From positions 1,302,001 through 1,366,000 of the forward strand of contig JASJZH010000005.1 of assembly GCA_037178975.1 (NCBI GenBank): a stretch of DNA of 64,000 nt, given 5' to 3'. Both the position numbers and the translations under genes were made by a program. The notes beneath the pieces were generated by a model that saw only the letters and a program-made list of their open reading frames with translations, made no database searches and was not told the DNA's origin. Source of the stretch: Oscheius tipulae (Eukaryota > Nematoda > Chromadorea > Rhabditida > Rhabditidae). Shown here piece after piece: positions 47,024 to 60,080 of the stretch (positions are counted from its first letter, which is position 1; each line of letters opens with the position of its first letter).

Positions 47024-50000
47024 TCCTTTAGAAAGTCTGAAGCTACTGTACGTTTAGTAGCGAGAAGGCTAGAAGGGGGGTAAAGTAGCACAAAGTTCAA
47101 TGAAATAGTACAAGCAGGCAACAGCTACTGGTAGTCATCAATTGAGAGTAAACGGGAGAGACATAGACGCCAATCTCTCTGTCTCTCCTCCCGGTCGCCC
47201 AGGAAACGGAAACGGCACACAGGTGATAATGTCGGTGTGCGTATTGGAACCTGACTGGTACCCTTTTCTCTCGCTCCCGGTTGCCCCGGTTATTGGAACT
47301 ACTCCGGGGGCGGATCGTGGGTAAATGGCACCTGATGGAATGGGAGAGAAGGTGAAATGAGACGGGGGAGTTTGTAGAAAACCAATGAAAAGTTTATAGA
47401 AATATACAAGTACACAGAAGTCATGAATCCTGAATGTCTTTATCTATCTGCATCTCTGTCCTCTCCCTAATGCTTTTAGTCCATTTTGTCAAAAAGTTTG
47501 CATACGCGTATAAAGTTTGGTTCTTCAATTTCGTCGCGTTGGGAGGTCGAAACAAGAGCTTCTAAAGTTCTACCTACTTACCAAGCTAGTGAAATATAAA
47601 ACCTGACGATAGATTATGAGAGAAAATTGTAGAAGACAAGTAAATATATACCGTATTAAATAAAAAGCTAGTCGATTCTTTCCTCTAGTTTACTTCCAAC
47701 CTATTCAAGATTTTTAATGCTTACTTTTTGACCCGGAACTGTTCTCCATCCTTTACATTGTTTTAGGTTTCACTGTTGTGGTAAAAAATCTCTTCAAATT
47801 TAAAAATTACATAAATCTCTAATTAGCTGCCTCTTTTCATCCGTTTCGGTATAGTGTCCTCAAAAGTTTGCTGCATGGTGCCTCTCTTTCCGGAAATCCT
47901 CATACTGTTCTTATTTTCATTCCAAACCCCTCTATTTCTTTAGACCCCCCAACTTCCTTTCTCTCTCTTCTTCTTTTTTTCCTCGATTGACGCGCGCAAT
48001 GTTTTTGTTATTAGTATCTGGGAGTGAGGCACAGAGATTATGTTGTAGAGAAGCACGAAAACATAAGTGTTGCCACGAAAAATATAGGAGACGTTCTTGT
48101 GTTGTTTTCGAATGGGAACAGGAAGAATAACATAGAACTTGCCAAAGTGTTCTATAGATACGCTTCTTGGAAAAAAGTATGTTTCAGTTGTTATAAGGAG
48201 GAAGGAGTAGAAAATTTTAGACGACAACACTGAGGAAAAGAATTCGATGTTGTACTTGTTTCTTGTATTGGCTTTTTGGTTATTAGAACAAAAAGTTCAT
48301 GTTGTTTTGGTATGTAACAAACTTCTGGATCTCTTACTCAGAACTTCTCGATTCAAACTAAAATGTTGTAGACACTGTATAAGCAAAACTATCTAAGTGG
48401 TTTGTTTTTTTAGGCTAATTGAAGGTGTTGTGTTTGTGAACAAAAATTACATCTCCTTTTACGAGCCTTCTGGTATCTTCTCTTTTTCAGAAATTTTTTT
48501 TCCACCTTCTTTTTTTACCAAAAGACAAAAATTATTTACCCAGTTAGTAATGGTTAGATATTGCTTCTAGTCAGTTTTTCTAACAATATAAGAATGCGTA
48601 GTAGCCAGGAATAGGTCTCGCTGCTTTTTTGTCAAAACTTTTACGTCTCAAGATTTTCCTACAGTCGTGGCTGGTAAGAGGACAACACTATTTGCGTCCG
48701 CATAACCTGGTTACAGTAATCAGTTTTCTTAGAATGATGTACAGTAGTCGAAAAGACTCTTGGACTCGTAAAACGAAAAAAGTATATATGCTTCATCTTC
48801 TTTATTACCGTAAAATAAAGGTCGGCTATTCACTGCGGCGATTGCACTCTTTTGCATCTGTTTTGTCTTTTAGTTAGTATGAGAATGTGTAGAACATGTT
48901 TTACTAGCCGAATGCTACAATTTTATTGAACAATCCAGAACATATTGCATAACACATATTTCACGATCTTCATATGAGAGAGACGATTGGAAAATCCGTA
49001 GAGACAGATGGATGTCCACGACTAAAAAAAAATTGTACTGAAACAGACTGAAACATAAAGACCTGAGTTTTCTATCAGACTAAAATATTCTTCTTGTTGC
49101 ATGAAAAACTATTTTGAGGACCAAGTTTGATAGTCAGAACTCTTCGGCTAGGGTATATCAAGCTAAAATGTTTCAGACTCTATAACCAAAGCAGTCATAC
49201 TGGTTTCCCCAATAGAGCTTTTGTAGCTTTGGTTCAAACTTACTATAAATACTGAGAAAACACATTGATTTTTTTAACCTAGTAGCCTCTTATATGAAGA
49301 AGTTGAAAGAAACAAGTTCGAGTTTTCCGTGAACATATAAAAAGTCTTTCGTGCAAGTTGGGTAAACTGTTTCAGGTTCTCTATAACCAATTCTCAGCCA
49401 ACTTTCTATCAATGTGCCGCTGATAACATCACGTTCAAATTTTCACTATTTTAAGTTAACTGAACCTAAAGTGAATCTTAGACCCCACCCCATAATCCAG
49501 CTTATTTCTTCTTTTTGTTTTCCTGGTACCGTTTCAGTTTCAACAAATATTGAGATTGGTCAGATACGCAAATTGAACATTTCAGGATTGATACTACTTA
49601 CCTACAAGTTAAACCTAAAAGTTTGAGTCTTCCCTACAGTTTTGAAAGACTATAGATCGTTCCCTCGTCAGGACATACTGCTACACATACAGCTGTCAGC
49701 TGTCTATCTTCAAGGAATACTCCCGCTTTGCATTATTTTTGTTTACTCCCTCTAGCCTGCTTCATTCACTTGTTCTCCCGCCTTCACTTCCTGCCAACTT
49801 GAGCGGCTTGTGAAAGCCGTCACATAGACATCATGACAACAACAACAATAACAACTAGTGGGAAGGGCGGTTGGAAAACTACAAATTCTTGGGCCACCAT
49901 ACTCTCTATAGACTTTTTGCAGTGTGCCCGATAAAATGCGACAATTTTGTTTCAAATTGAGATAAAATTAGCGGAGAGATTCTGTCCCAGTAGATAGAGA

Positions 50001-52643
50001 TCAGCCGAAACATTTTACGAGCAACAATTCGAAAAATCCTCACTAACTATTGAAAATGCAACTGTTTCCTATAGTGAAGCTGAAACAGTTTACCAGACTT
50101 TTTTTCAAACCAAGTGTTTCATACCAAGCCTGAAGTCGAAAATTAGAAATTTCACTTTTTGATTTCTTTTACCGCTCCGTTGAAACATACTACTGATTTT
50201 TCACCATCAGAACTAAACTCGAGGACTTTTGGCTTCATTCCTTTATGAAATACAGTCAAAATGTTTTCGGTCCGCTACGGCGCCGTGAAAAATATCAGAC
50301 TTGTTCATAGACCCTCAGAATTCCGTTCCCCTTGCACGCAACACGTGTGGCTTTGGTTTCGTGCGCGCTGACCCCCTAGCTGGCGAACTTTATTTGTCCA
50401 AGAAGGGCTATTTTCGGGCACGGGACGTGCCCGATCCAGCCCGTTTGTTTTTTTCGAGGAGGGTGAGAATTGAGACAGGAGAATAGAGAGAGAGACAGTT
50501 CTGGAATCCGAAGTCTAGTTCGAATTGGAGCAAAGATGTTTCAAGCGCTGGTTTAGTCAATCAGCGTCAATTTTCGAACAATACTTTGGAAATATGATCG
50601 GGAAATATTTCAGTATCCTAATATAACCGGTACTATAATAGTTAGAGCAACCGGTGTTCGCCTGGAGTGAAAAGTCAAACCAGTGAAATACGCGAAAAAA
50701 CCCGGTCTCAGGAGGAAAAAAAAGCTCAAATCCGTAGCTTGCATCTTGCATTGGAAAAGTTGGTGCGCACCACCAAAAATCTCTAGGCGGGTCCATTTGA
50801 AAAGTGCTCTCTCTTCCTTGAATAAACTAGCAGATACCCATTTTCTAAGGAGTCTGTCATGCCGGAGACAGCAGTATCTCATTGATGGGGGGGGGTCATA
50901 GATTTGGAAATTTCGATCCCGGATTCTTATGAGAAAGCTCAAAAATGTTTCACAATAACGCTGAATGCTGGTCAGCGCAGAATAACATGGAAAGAGTCGT
51001 GTGACCAGCATAACAGAATTAATGGTTTCACCATTGCTGAACCACCTTCATAGGATCGCCATTGGTTTCTGATTTTCTTGAGAAATGTTTCAGCTTTGCG
51101 GTATAACTGGTACTGTTATAATGAGAACAATGCGTCGGTCTCGCATTCGAGAAAAAATATTTAGACAAAGTAGAAATTGAACCCGGACTCTTCTGGTAAA
51201 GAAAAGGCATACGTCAGATATTTCTATTTTCCTTCAGACCAAGCTGTCATCCTTTAATCGGCGAAGGAAAAAAAATACAAGAATTGACCACTGAAACAAC
51301 TGACCAAAACAAAAAGTTACCACTGTTCTATTGGAACAAACGTCGTTACATGGATACAAACTACTCGGTATAACCAATGAGTTACAAAGATCTATCTCAT
51401 TCTGACTATATAAAGGCTCTGAAACATAAAAGGTTTTTGAGAGGGTGTGGCGTCAGGGCCATTCCCATTCTCACTATTTTACCTTGAAAAGTTAGTACTG
51501 ATTTTGTATGAACCATTGATTTCACCATATTCCGTACTCTTTCTTTCGTCATCCTCCCCCCTATAGTTGCACCTGCGTGATCTCTCTTGTGCTCTCCTTC
51601 CAGCCTCTTTTTGCCGGCCACTCTGAGCAAACAGAGTCAGTTCGGGTCGTCTTTTTCGACCCTCCAGCTGTCCCCTTTTTGCTACAAGACAGCTTTTCTT
51701 GGTCACAATTTCTTGATTCTGAACGATGTTTACTATTCACAAATGGAAAAATTTTGATGCTACGGAAAAACTTTATATATACTTTTCTGCTTCGGAGAGC
51801 CTATAACAGTCGCATGCAACCAGTTTTCGGAGAAAAGGAAGAAAGAAAAATACACATTTGGTAAAAAACTGTGTTTCATCATTTCTTCTAGTGGTCCGTC
51901 AAAGTTTTTCTAAAAGTCATCTTTTCTTCGTTGTCATCCTACTTATTTGTCGCTATGAAAGTGTAGATTTCAACTTTTATGAAATGGCTGCCAGAAAAGT
52001 TACAAGTTCTCTGAGCCCCTCTCTGTCCTATTCCAAAAAAAAATACCTCTATTATGCTGTGTAGATCTTTTGTGTTTCAGTACTTGATACAATGTCGATT
52101 GACATGTGTTCGAAGTGGAGTGGGTTCCAAAAAAAATTGAATTTTGAAAAGAGTAGCAAAGTTCCACGTATCGAATACCGTATGCATACTTTCTCTTTCC
52201 CTGGCTTCCTGTTGTACTTGATTCACAATTCCTGATGTTCTTGTTTCACTACCTCTATTAGACTTCAAAACTGACTTTTTGGTAGCAAACAGAAAAAGTG
52301 AAAAGAACTGAATAATACATCATTGTCATCTTTCTTTCCCTTCTCGAATTTCCCAATATAGCTCCTTCATGATCCAAATTGGTACATGGAGACCACATTC
52401 CAGTGGTTTTCTCCCGGTTTCTCTCACGTGTTGCGAAGAGATTCGAAGCCCCCATGGTCACGCGCGTCTTTAGTCCCCTTCCAAGAACTGTCCTGTGTTT
52501 CTCCTACCCTTTGTCACCTAAACCTTCTTTCCATATTTCTTGAGGGTTGCTGACCTTGACAGAAAAGAGAAACTGCTCATATTGGTACCACAGAAACCCA
52601 AATGTATATATGAAGATGATGAAACAAAGGAAGTAGTGAAGTA

Positions 52644-53887
52644 CAGGGTGCGCGCCAATTACTTGCGCGCATGTATTGCAGTGTAGGAACCACACTATAC
52701 GATAATTTTTTCTAAAAATTTAACTGGATATTTATTGAATAATATCTAACAACATAAAATCGAAATTATTCGAAATTATCACCTTTGGCAGTAATGCAGA
52801 GTCGAAGACGCTTCTTGAACGCATCGCAGGTGGCACGGAGGTAGTTGTTGTCCAAATCGTCCCAAGCTTTGGTGAGAGCAGCTTTCAATGAGTCCAAATT
52901 TGGATGGCGGATAGAACAGGCCTTCTTTTCGATAAGGGCCCATACAGAGAAGTCCAAAGGATTCAAATCAGGCGAGTTCGAAGGCCAATCCATGTGAGCG
53001 ATGAAGTCGGGTAATTCGCGGCGGCACCAGTCTTGGACGACTCTTGCTTTGTGTGCAGGTGCACTGTTCTGTTGGAAGCACCAACGACGATTTCCAAAAT
53101 GGGACTGAGACCAAGGCTTCAAAACATCTTCGAGAATCTTCTTCTTGTACACATCTTGATTGATTTTGACTCCAGCATCGACGAATACCACCGAGCGAAG
53201 CTGGATGGGCACTTCTTCCGACGATTTTTCCTTTGGCAACAGCTTGTTTCATGTTTCCGGCAATTACTCGGTCATTCTGACGATTGAGAACAGGTTCAAT
53301 GCTGAAGAGCTTCTCATCACTGAAGAGAATGTGAAGGTGCGTGTCATTCCTGAAGCGCGCGAGCAACTTCTTGCTTCTCTCCACTCGTATCTTCATCATT
53401 CTTTCCGTAAGCAAGTGAGCTTGTTGTTTTCGATAAGACTTCATATTCAGCCGCTTTTTGACAATGGTTCGGACAGAAGTAGCACCGATTTTCATCTCCT
53501 TGGCCATCTGTCTCATTGATCGGTTTCCATTTCGTCTCAGTCTCTCCCGCACTTTTTTGATAACACTTGGAGCAATCACAGTGCATTTCCTTCCTCTTCC
53601 ACGACGGTCAGATACGTTTCCAAGCTCCTTGAACCGTTTGATCGCTTCTTGGACTGTTCTTTGTGACATTTGAAGTGCTTGACTGATTGCACGCGTACCA
53701 TGACCCAGCTTGTACATCTCGATGACGGCAGGACGCTTCTGATTCGACTTAGCCATGATGTCTAAACTAAAAAACAGTGAAAATGAATGTGTAATAAATA
53801 CTAAAAAATGATAGCACACGCAAAAACGTGAAAAATGCAGTCGAAAAAGATTATCGCGTACCGCGCAGGTAATTAGCGCGCACCCTG
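52644..53887 (-). mobile_element. Mariner-superfamily element, 1244 bp
   Basis: Termini CAGGGTGCGCGCCAATTACT and the inverse of CAGGGTGCGCGCTAATTACC, flanked by TA (52642-52643, 53888-53889). The terminal repeat is about 27 bp. The CAGGGT start links it to the element at 9529-10574. Confidence 0.9.
52766..53756 (-). pseudogene. Mariner-superfamily transposase, core-deleted
   Basis: Starts at 53756 with MAKSNQKRPAVIEMYKLGHG. Paired HTH domain: AISQALQMSQRTVQEAIKRF, then SMRQMAKEMKIGATSVRTIV. First catalytic motif HILFSDEKLFS is normal. After KQAVAKGKIV the frame shifts, with loss of the expected VMVW.GI.-type strand, and resumes at VVFVDAGVKINQDVY. The second catalytic motif reads FQQNSAPAHKA (Asn in place of Asp). 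The end is normal: WPSNSPDLNPLDFSVW to AKGDNFE, stop at 52766. Inactive as written. Confidence 0.85.
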
Positions 53888-54684
53888 TACAGACTCCTTG
53901 TTCAATTTGGGAATACTATAAACCATTTGAAAGTATTGAAGATAAGAATGGAAGCACTTGGAAGTTATGAGCGTTCCATTTACCCTAGCCGTGAAACATA
54001 TTTCAGTAACATTTAATTTTTTTGCAAACTTTTTTGTTTCACTGTGAGACAAAAGTGAAAACAGTCCATGTACGAGATCTGCGAAATGCCATATAATCAG
54101 TCCTTGTCTTGTCATGTTTTTTTCCCAAGTTTGCCGATTTCTGGGGTTCAAAGCAGAGTTGCACGATCACTTTTGCGCAATCAATTTCTCAAAAGGGTAT
54201 GTTTCAATATTGAGATCTCAAACACTGCTTGTTTGTTCCGAATATGTCTCGGGACTTTCCCGACGTTTCCAAACAGTTTCTTTCTTATCATTCTATTCAC
54301 ATCAACCTACTTCTGATCAGATTTCAAGATCATCCTATAATTTGTATGTGAACAATGAAACACAAGAGCTCCTACCTCGAAACCTAGGGTCTCTAATGTT
54401 TCAAAAATACCCTCTCCCCCTCCTTCTTTTCTAATCTTAGACCCAGTCCTCACGCTCGAATTTGAACTCAACTGGCCGGAAAATCTGGTCGCCTCTCTCG
54501 TCTTGGTCTCGAGACCAATGAACGCGGGTTCTCATGATCGCTGTGAGGTCAGGAATGAGGGAGAGAGACTAGTAGAACGCAAGTAAACACCTGGTCCCAG
54601 AGAATTCGGAAGGTCTAAAAATAGTATCAAGGTTCTCTCTGCCACTTGTACAAATTTATTTTTACGTAGCTTTGCCTGGAACTA

Positions 54685-54763
54685 ATGAATACCGAACTAA
54701 AGAAATACGTTCTGCTCAGGAACAAGCATTCGTGTCTGATTCCGTGTTACCTAGTTCTGAAGG
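54685..54763 (+). CDS. Possible short first exon, unknown product
   Basis: ATG-led frame MNTELKKYVLLRNKHSC, ending LVLK, meets a strong donor AAGG|GTGAGT. No matching downstream exon was identified, so it may be fortuitous. Confidence 0.2.
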
Positions 54764-56134
54764 GTGAGTAATAGAACAGACAGTCAAGTACTTCTTTCCC
54801 TCCTATATAAGTTTCCAACTTTTTAGGTTTGACTTTTTGCGTAAAGCAGTAATGAATGGCAATGATTGCAGGGCTTGAAAACTGACTAAAAACTTTAAAA
54901 TTTCCCTCCCAAGTCTCTGTAATCCCTTCAAATCGAACCTGATTCTGGTTCTGAACATGTGTTTTCTTCTTCTTCTCCTCCTCTTCTACTACCCCCTTTC
55001 CGAGGTCTCCCTCTCTTTTTCTGCCTTCGAAGGAGTGAAAGTGGGATCACTTTCACCCCTCAAAATCTGCAGATCTCCCTGGAAGATTCGTAGAGAGAGG
55101 GGCACTTTCTGGCCTTTTTTAAACGTACTTCCTTGTGTGACAAGCTAAATTTTGGACACTTGACATTTTCGTGTGAGAGACAAAGGCATAGAATGGAAAC
55201 TTTTGTACCAGAAGATTTTCAAATTTTGACAGGAAGTTCAAACGTTTAAAACAAAAATTCCCATTTTCAAAGTTTGGCAGTGAATTATTTTTCGGATCAT
55301 TAGTAAAGTCGTTACTGTACTCGTCGAGCTCTAGAACATTATACCGTTTAGAACCCGAAATCCGACAAAAAAACGCCCCGATTTTTTTGGTAAGTTTCGC
55401 CCGTCGCACCTCTGCTTTCCATCTTCGGGTAATTTTGGTATGTATCGATAACACTTGTTGAATACTACTTATATAAATTATCTATAAATCTGAGAGCGAC
55501 AAAGGGAGTTGTACAGATTGGCGTTTATAACTATAAGGTAGATGAATAGAAGTAGTGAAACAATAAGCTTGCCCCATTTTTCTAAGTCCACTACAAATCA
55601 AATATCTATTCAAAAGCACTTGGTTATTAATTTTTCTCTCTCACAAGCAGAGCGAGCAAATTTTATAGTTTACTCCAGAGATAAGACAAAACATTAAAGC
55701 ATGGAAGCTTTGAGTTGGGTAGCAAGTCACTTGACTAATACGTATATCACCAGTCATGTTACATACTGCTATCTCTAGCATTAATATTACTAAAGCCCAG
55801 TTATCTAGAAAGTATGAAACAAAAAATGAAACTGATAATTGACATGGACAAGCAACTGCGATGTATAAAATTTTCACAAAACTTCATGTAAACGTAAGGA
55901 TAAAGACGACATATTGCTCTCCTGTACCAACAAGAAGAATGTTTGAAATACAAAATACAATGTTTAGTCGAAGTTTTTGATTCAAACTGTACAGTTCACA
56001 TTTTTTCATCCTTTTTTTCTTCTTTTCCTCAGGGACGGTGTTTGGATCCATATTGTAGACCCTACAAGACTAAGAACGAAAAGAGCGTTTTTGATAGCAA
56101 TCACACCAACAGATTGGATCTAGTCTTCCTCTTT

Positions 56135-56154
56135 TTATATAATTTTTGAAACAT
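56135..56154 (-). promoter_or_regulatory. TGTTTCA-N6-TATA composite motif
   Basis: TTATAT, six bases, TGAAACA (56147-56153). Confidence 0.5.
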
Positions 56155-56799
56155 AATAGTTTGGAAAGGTTCTTTAGCTCTTTTATTGTTAGTCCGCTGA
56201 CAATGAGACTGAAATCGGTGAATTGGACTCCAAGTCTAGTAACAATGAGCAACTGAGGATAAATTCTAACTTTTCACCAAATTTTTTGAATAAATATTTC
56301 ACCTTTTTCTTATACGGAATTATTCTTTACCAGCTATACTCCCGTGTTCCTTCCTTTTAGAAACTTGCACGTTCTGAAAGAAGCACAGGCACCAAAAATT
56401 GTAGACGGAGACTGGGAGAGAGACAGGGAGTAGGTCCAAATCCAAGATTCAGAACTATCCTCTTCTCGGGACCCATCTGTTCCTTCCCCCTCTTGTTTTG
56501 ATGACTTACTCCTCTCTTCTCTTTACTACAATTTGTTTTTGTCCAGTAGCCAAGCAGATACACACAATCAAGGACCGAGAGAGAGAGAGGCCCAGCCCCC
56601 GATTCCATTTCGGGGCCGAGATCCGCCTTCCCGGGGAGACTGAGAGAGACACTTCATTACACGCAATGTGTGTATCTCAGCTGCTGCTTCCCGTTTTCTT
56701 GTTTTGGGCGGATGATCCGGAGAGACAGGACACTTGCTGACGCTTGTTTTTCGTTCTTGACAAGGCGGCGCCTACTTTCTGGTCTTGACTACTGGGACG

Positions 56800-56970
56800 G
56801 GATGACAGAGAGACAAAAAAGACAAAGAAACAGAAAGACAGTAGGAGAAATAGAGGGACAGAGGGGCTAAAGGACAGAGAGACAGAAGGACAGAGAAAGA
56901 GAGGAAAGAGATAGAGACAAAAGGACAAAGAAATAGAGGAACAGAGAGACAGAGGCAGGGAGACAGAAAC
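56800..56970. repeat. GACAGAGA-type purine-rich simple repeat
   Basis: Imperfect tandem GAGACAGA / GACAAAGA units over about 170 bp on the plus strand. Shorter tracts of the same kind occur at 13120-13165, inside a kinase intron. Confidence 0.8.
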
Positions 56971-58039
56971 CAGATTGTTTTGCCTACGTACCATCCTCGT
57001 CATCTTTTCTTGTTAACCAAATGGGATACAGATCCTGCTTTCTATCTTAGCTGCTGCTGCAAAACAAATTCTCTTGGAAGTTCTGTTTTGGGAATTTCTG
57101 TAGCGATCTTTGACTCTCCATATTCCGAATTGAAACATTTTTGTTTTATTCTTATAATAAGTAACCTCGAGAAACGGTCTCACTCAATGTAATGGAGCTG
57201 TAAAAACATTGCAGCAGTGGCGAAACAGTACTAGTACGGAACAGTGCTTTTTTTAAGCGCTTCATATATATTAAGCACATAAATGTAAAGAACAGACTGC
57301 TAAGATTCCCTAAGAAAAAAAGTAGTTTGGTTTCATCTTCACTATGGAATATCTAGCCATAGGGCGAGTCCAATTTCATGGTCTTATGCACTTTGTCAGA
57401 TCTCGAGTTTCACTATCGTATCCAAGGTCAGAATAATGATTTCCTTTAGCAAAATGGTTATTTTCGATCTTACCTCTTTTCTCTGTGCATATATAGTTTT
57501 TGCTGTAACGTCATAGTTTAATAGCTCTGAAGCTTTAGTGTTTCAGGTTGCAGCTAAATAGGAATGGAAAATGAACGTGGAACACATTCAAATCCTAGCA
57601 AACTACTCTTCCACACTTTCTCTCTGTCTCACTATCTCTCTGTCTCACTGTCTCTCTGTCTCCCCCACTGTCCTTCGCGGGCTCCCACACAATTACCACC
57701 CTCTCCCTTCCGTATCTCCCGCCAATCGCTCCTGGTACGGGGAGGGAGGACGCCTAAAGGCGCGCGTAGGCTAATTTCATTGGAGTCATCGCTCCCCTCA
57801 CTCACAGGCGACGACTAACCACCCGTGACTCTCTTCTTGCCTAAATACTTGTTTTTGCCTCACATTCTCTCTCTCTCTCTCTATTCACTCACAAATCCCC
57901 CTCCCGCCCATGACCATCGACGAAAATAAAAATATTTTGCATGATTTTGGGATTGGCAAGTTCTCAGAAAAGGAAGTCATCTTAGTTTTGAGAAGAGGAT
58001 AACCAGCAGATGAACTAACGTTTAGGTTCGAACCACCCT

Positions 58040-58059
58040 TTATGCACACCTTGAAACAA
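58040..58059 (-). promoter_or_regulatory. TGTTTCA-N6-TATA composite motif
   Basis: TTATGC, six bases, TGAAACA (58052-58058). A further copy, TTACAA-N6-TGAAACA, lies at 58351-58369. Confidence 0.5.
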
Positions 58060-58874
58060 TTGCATCAATTTTTTTTTGCGTTTCATTTGGAGACAAGACA
58101 GAAACTTTTGCTTTATATTTCGAGCTTAGGCCATATATGTGTATCACAACCTGTCTATGATATGGAACAAAATAGTCATTACTGGAATAGTAGTAAACCC
58201 CATTCCACCCTTTTTTCTCCATCTTTTGCAGATTCAACATGTGTCAATTCAGAGCTGGGAACTCCCTAAAAATTGAAATTTTCTTACAGTTTATGGTAAC
58301 TTTTTCGCCAAAAACGATCCACGAAAAGAACATAGGGTTCGAAGATACCTTTACAAGGAGCTTGAAACATTTTCGAAACGGATTGTATGAAAGAACTGCA
58401 ACTTCTTTCAGTGATGAAAAGGACGAAGCAATACCCTAGGTCTACTTTTATAGAAACAGTGAAACATGGAAGTTTTTCCCATATGCCTTCTTATTGTTAC
58501 GTTCTGACAGCAGGTCTCCCTAGTGTAGTCTTACTTCATGGAGAAGGCAAAACATTTAAAAAAAAAATTTTTTTTTGCCAACCCTGAGAGAGCTTTTGTA
58601 GGTTCCAAACAGCTTCATAGTTCTTTGTCCCGCATGTTCTCTGTTCATTTTTCGAACGTATCCTTTTACCTTAAAATGTGGAAATGTTTCTAAGCCTTAC
58701 GAGCATTACTGCCTCTTTCTTGCTCAGCCTTCTCGTGTGTAACCTTTTAGGCTTTTATAGCTAGTTTGGAACACTGACACCTTGTCCTGGTAATCAGAGC
58801 ATGCTTTCATTTGCGCTGTTTTTGGTTTCAAAATGATCCGCAACATGAACCAAACTCTGGAATACTACTTTCTT

Positions 58875-58894
58875 TTATGTAGAGTTTGAAACAT
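58875..58894 (-). promoter_or_regulatory. TGTTTCA-N6-TATA composite motif
   Basis: TTATGT, six bases, TGAAACA (58887-58893). Confidence 0.5.
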
Positions 58895-59739
58895 TTCTCC
58901 GCGTTATTACTTTTACCTGTTCAAAAATATCCGCATTAGTGTAGCACAGTCAAACTTTTCACATTCCTATTACAGAAACCCGGCAGCACAAAAGCTCTAT
59001 TTACCACAACTCACCCTGTACCACCTAGCATCTGTCCATAACCCAATTCCTATAATTTTCCAGTCCAGATCAGTTAGGCCTTCTACCACAAACAGGAAAA
59101 CAGCCTCCCACACCGCACTGGCACCGATAGGAACGTCAGCTGCCTTTCTCCCGCTCTTTGAATTTATAAGGCGATGATGATGCCGATGCTGATTCAATCA
59201 GTTTCGCGGGGACTTTTCACACGTTTTCTCTTGGCTTCCGTTTCCAGTCTTCCAGTTTTTGAGGGTGTGGAAGTGAGTTTGTTTCATTAATTATATGAAA
59301 GAAGGCATGTAAAGGTGGCAACGCCTCACGTCAGAGAATTGTTCTTTCAAAACTCTTCACTGCGGTATGTTAGTGCTAAAACACAAAACATGTTTCAAGC
59401 CAAACATAGATGCCGGACCTCGACGCTATAACATTTCAGAAGATGGTTTATTCCCAAAAAAATGGTTTACAAAGAAGTTTGCTCTTTCAATCAAGGATTC
59501 ACGTCATCTCTTTCTTCTCATATTTTTTGTAGTTCTTCCATGTTTCCCCGAACCTCTGAATACTCATTTCTTCAAGGTTTCACTACATTTCTTCTTTCGA
59601 CATTGTTCTCAAAAATTTATGTTTCCAACTTTCAACAAGACTCGCATCTATTTGCAAGCTTCCTATAGCACCATTAGAAGTATTTCCCCAAATCTAGGAA
59701 TATTGTCATTTTTTGTCAGCATTCATCATGCTGGCAGGA

Positions 59740-60080
59740 GGAAAATTTGTAAAAAGTCTCTCTCTCTCTCTCTCAGTCTCAGTCTCTCTTCCGTCCATGC
59801 GCACCTACTTTGTGTTATGTGTGCTCTCTGCTGTCAGCAATTTTCCTCCCGCACACACACACACAAGTTCGCTCGCCCGTTCGCTGGTTCTATGTGCCCC
59901 GGTGCTGGCGATTGATTCGGTGTGGACTGCTCTGGTTCGGGGGGAGAGGAGAGGCCAGAACCATAGAGCGAGCGTGCGCTGAAAAATGACGTCACGTGGG
60001 AGTAGGAGAGGCGGACGACATTCTCGCTCTCTCCACACACACGCGCCAGCTGACCGATTTGAACCACTGAAAACTTCATT
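59740..60080. promoter_or_regulatory. CpG-rich promoter-like patch
   Basis: A CT run (59756-59785), a CA run (about 59850-59863) and a GC-rich core with several CpGs and GAGAGG/GGGGAGAGG words stand out from AT-rich surroundings. The core holds an overlapping CRE and E-box. No ATG-led gene of convincing quality follows within 1 kb on either strand. Confidence 0.4.
59987..59998. promoter_or_regulatory. Overlapping CRE (TGACGTCA) and E-box (CACGTG)
   Basis: TGACGTCA at 59987-59994 shares two bases with CACGTG at 59993-59998. The first is the full palindromic CREB/ATF site; the second is a canonical bHLH site. Confidence 0.6.

Larger units (their letters stand above)
46181..52641. other. Gene-poor spacer upstream of the G-gamma gene
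   Basis: No supported exon. A CpG-richer patch at 47140-47340 follows the G-gamma start by about 1 kb and could be its promoter region. Another GC-rich patch at 50280-50470 contains the inverted pair GGGCACG/CGTGCCC. Between them AT-rich DNA carries GTTTCA-family motifs (49167, 49372, 51090, 51420), several next to TATAAC. Confidence 0.35.
53890..59740. other. Gene-poor spacer with simple repeats and GTTTCA motifs
   Basis: Nothing clearly coding apart from a weak exon candidate at 54685-54763. Simple tracts of GACAGAGA type (56800-56970) and CT runs (57590-57660, 57865-57885) occur. A CpG-richer patch at 57680-57840 is promoter-like. Seven TGTTTCA/TGAAACA heptamers are present between 55.9 and 58.9 kb. 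Confidence 0.35.

Noticed and set aside
47142-47324. Open frame in the CpG-richer patch upstream of G-gamma
   Set aside because: Composition explains the openness; no splice signals fit. More likely promoter sequence.
56498-56740. 80-codon frame in the purine-rich repeat region
   Set aside because: Driven by GAGAGA/GACAGA simple sequence; no protein-like features.
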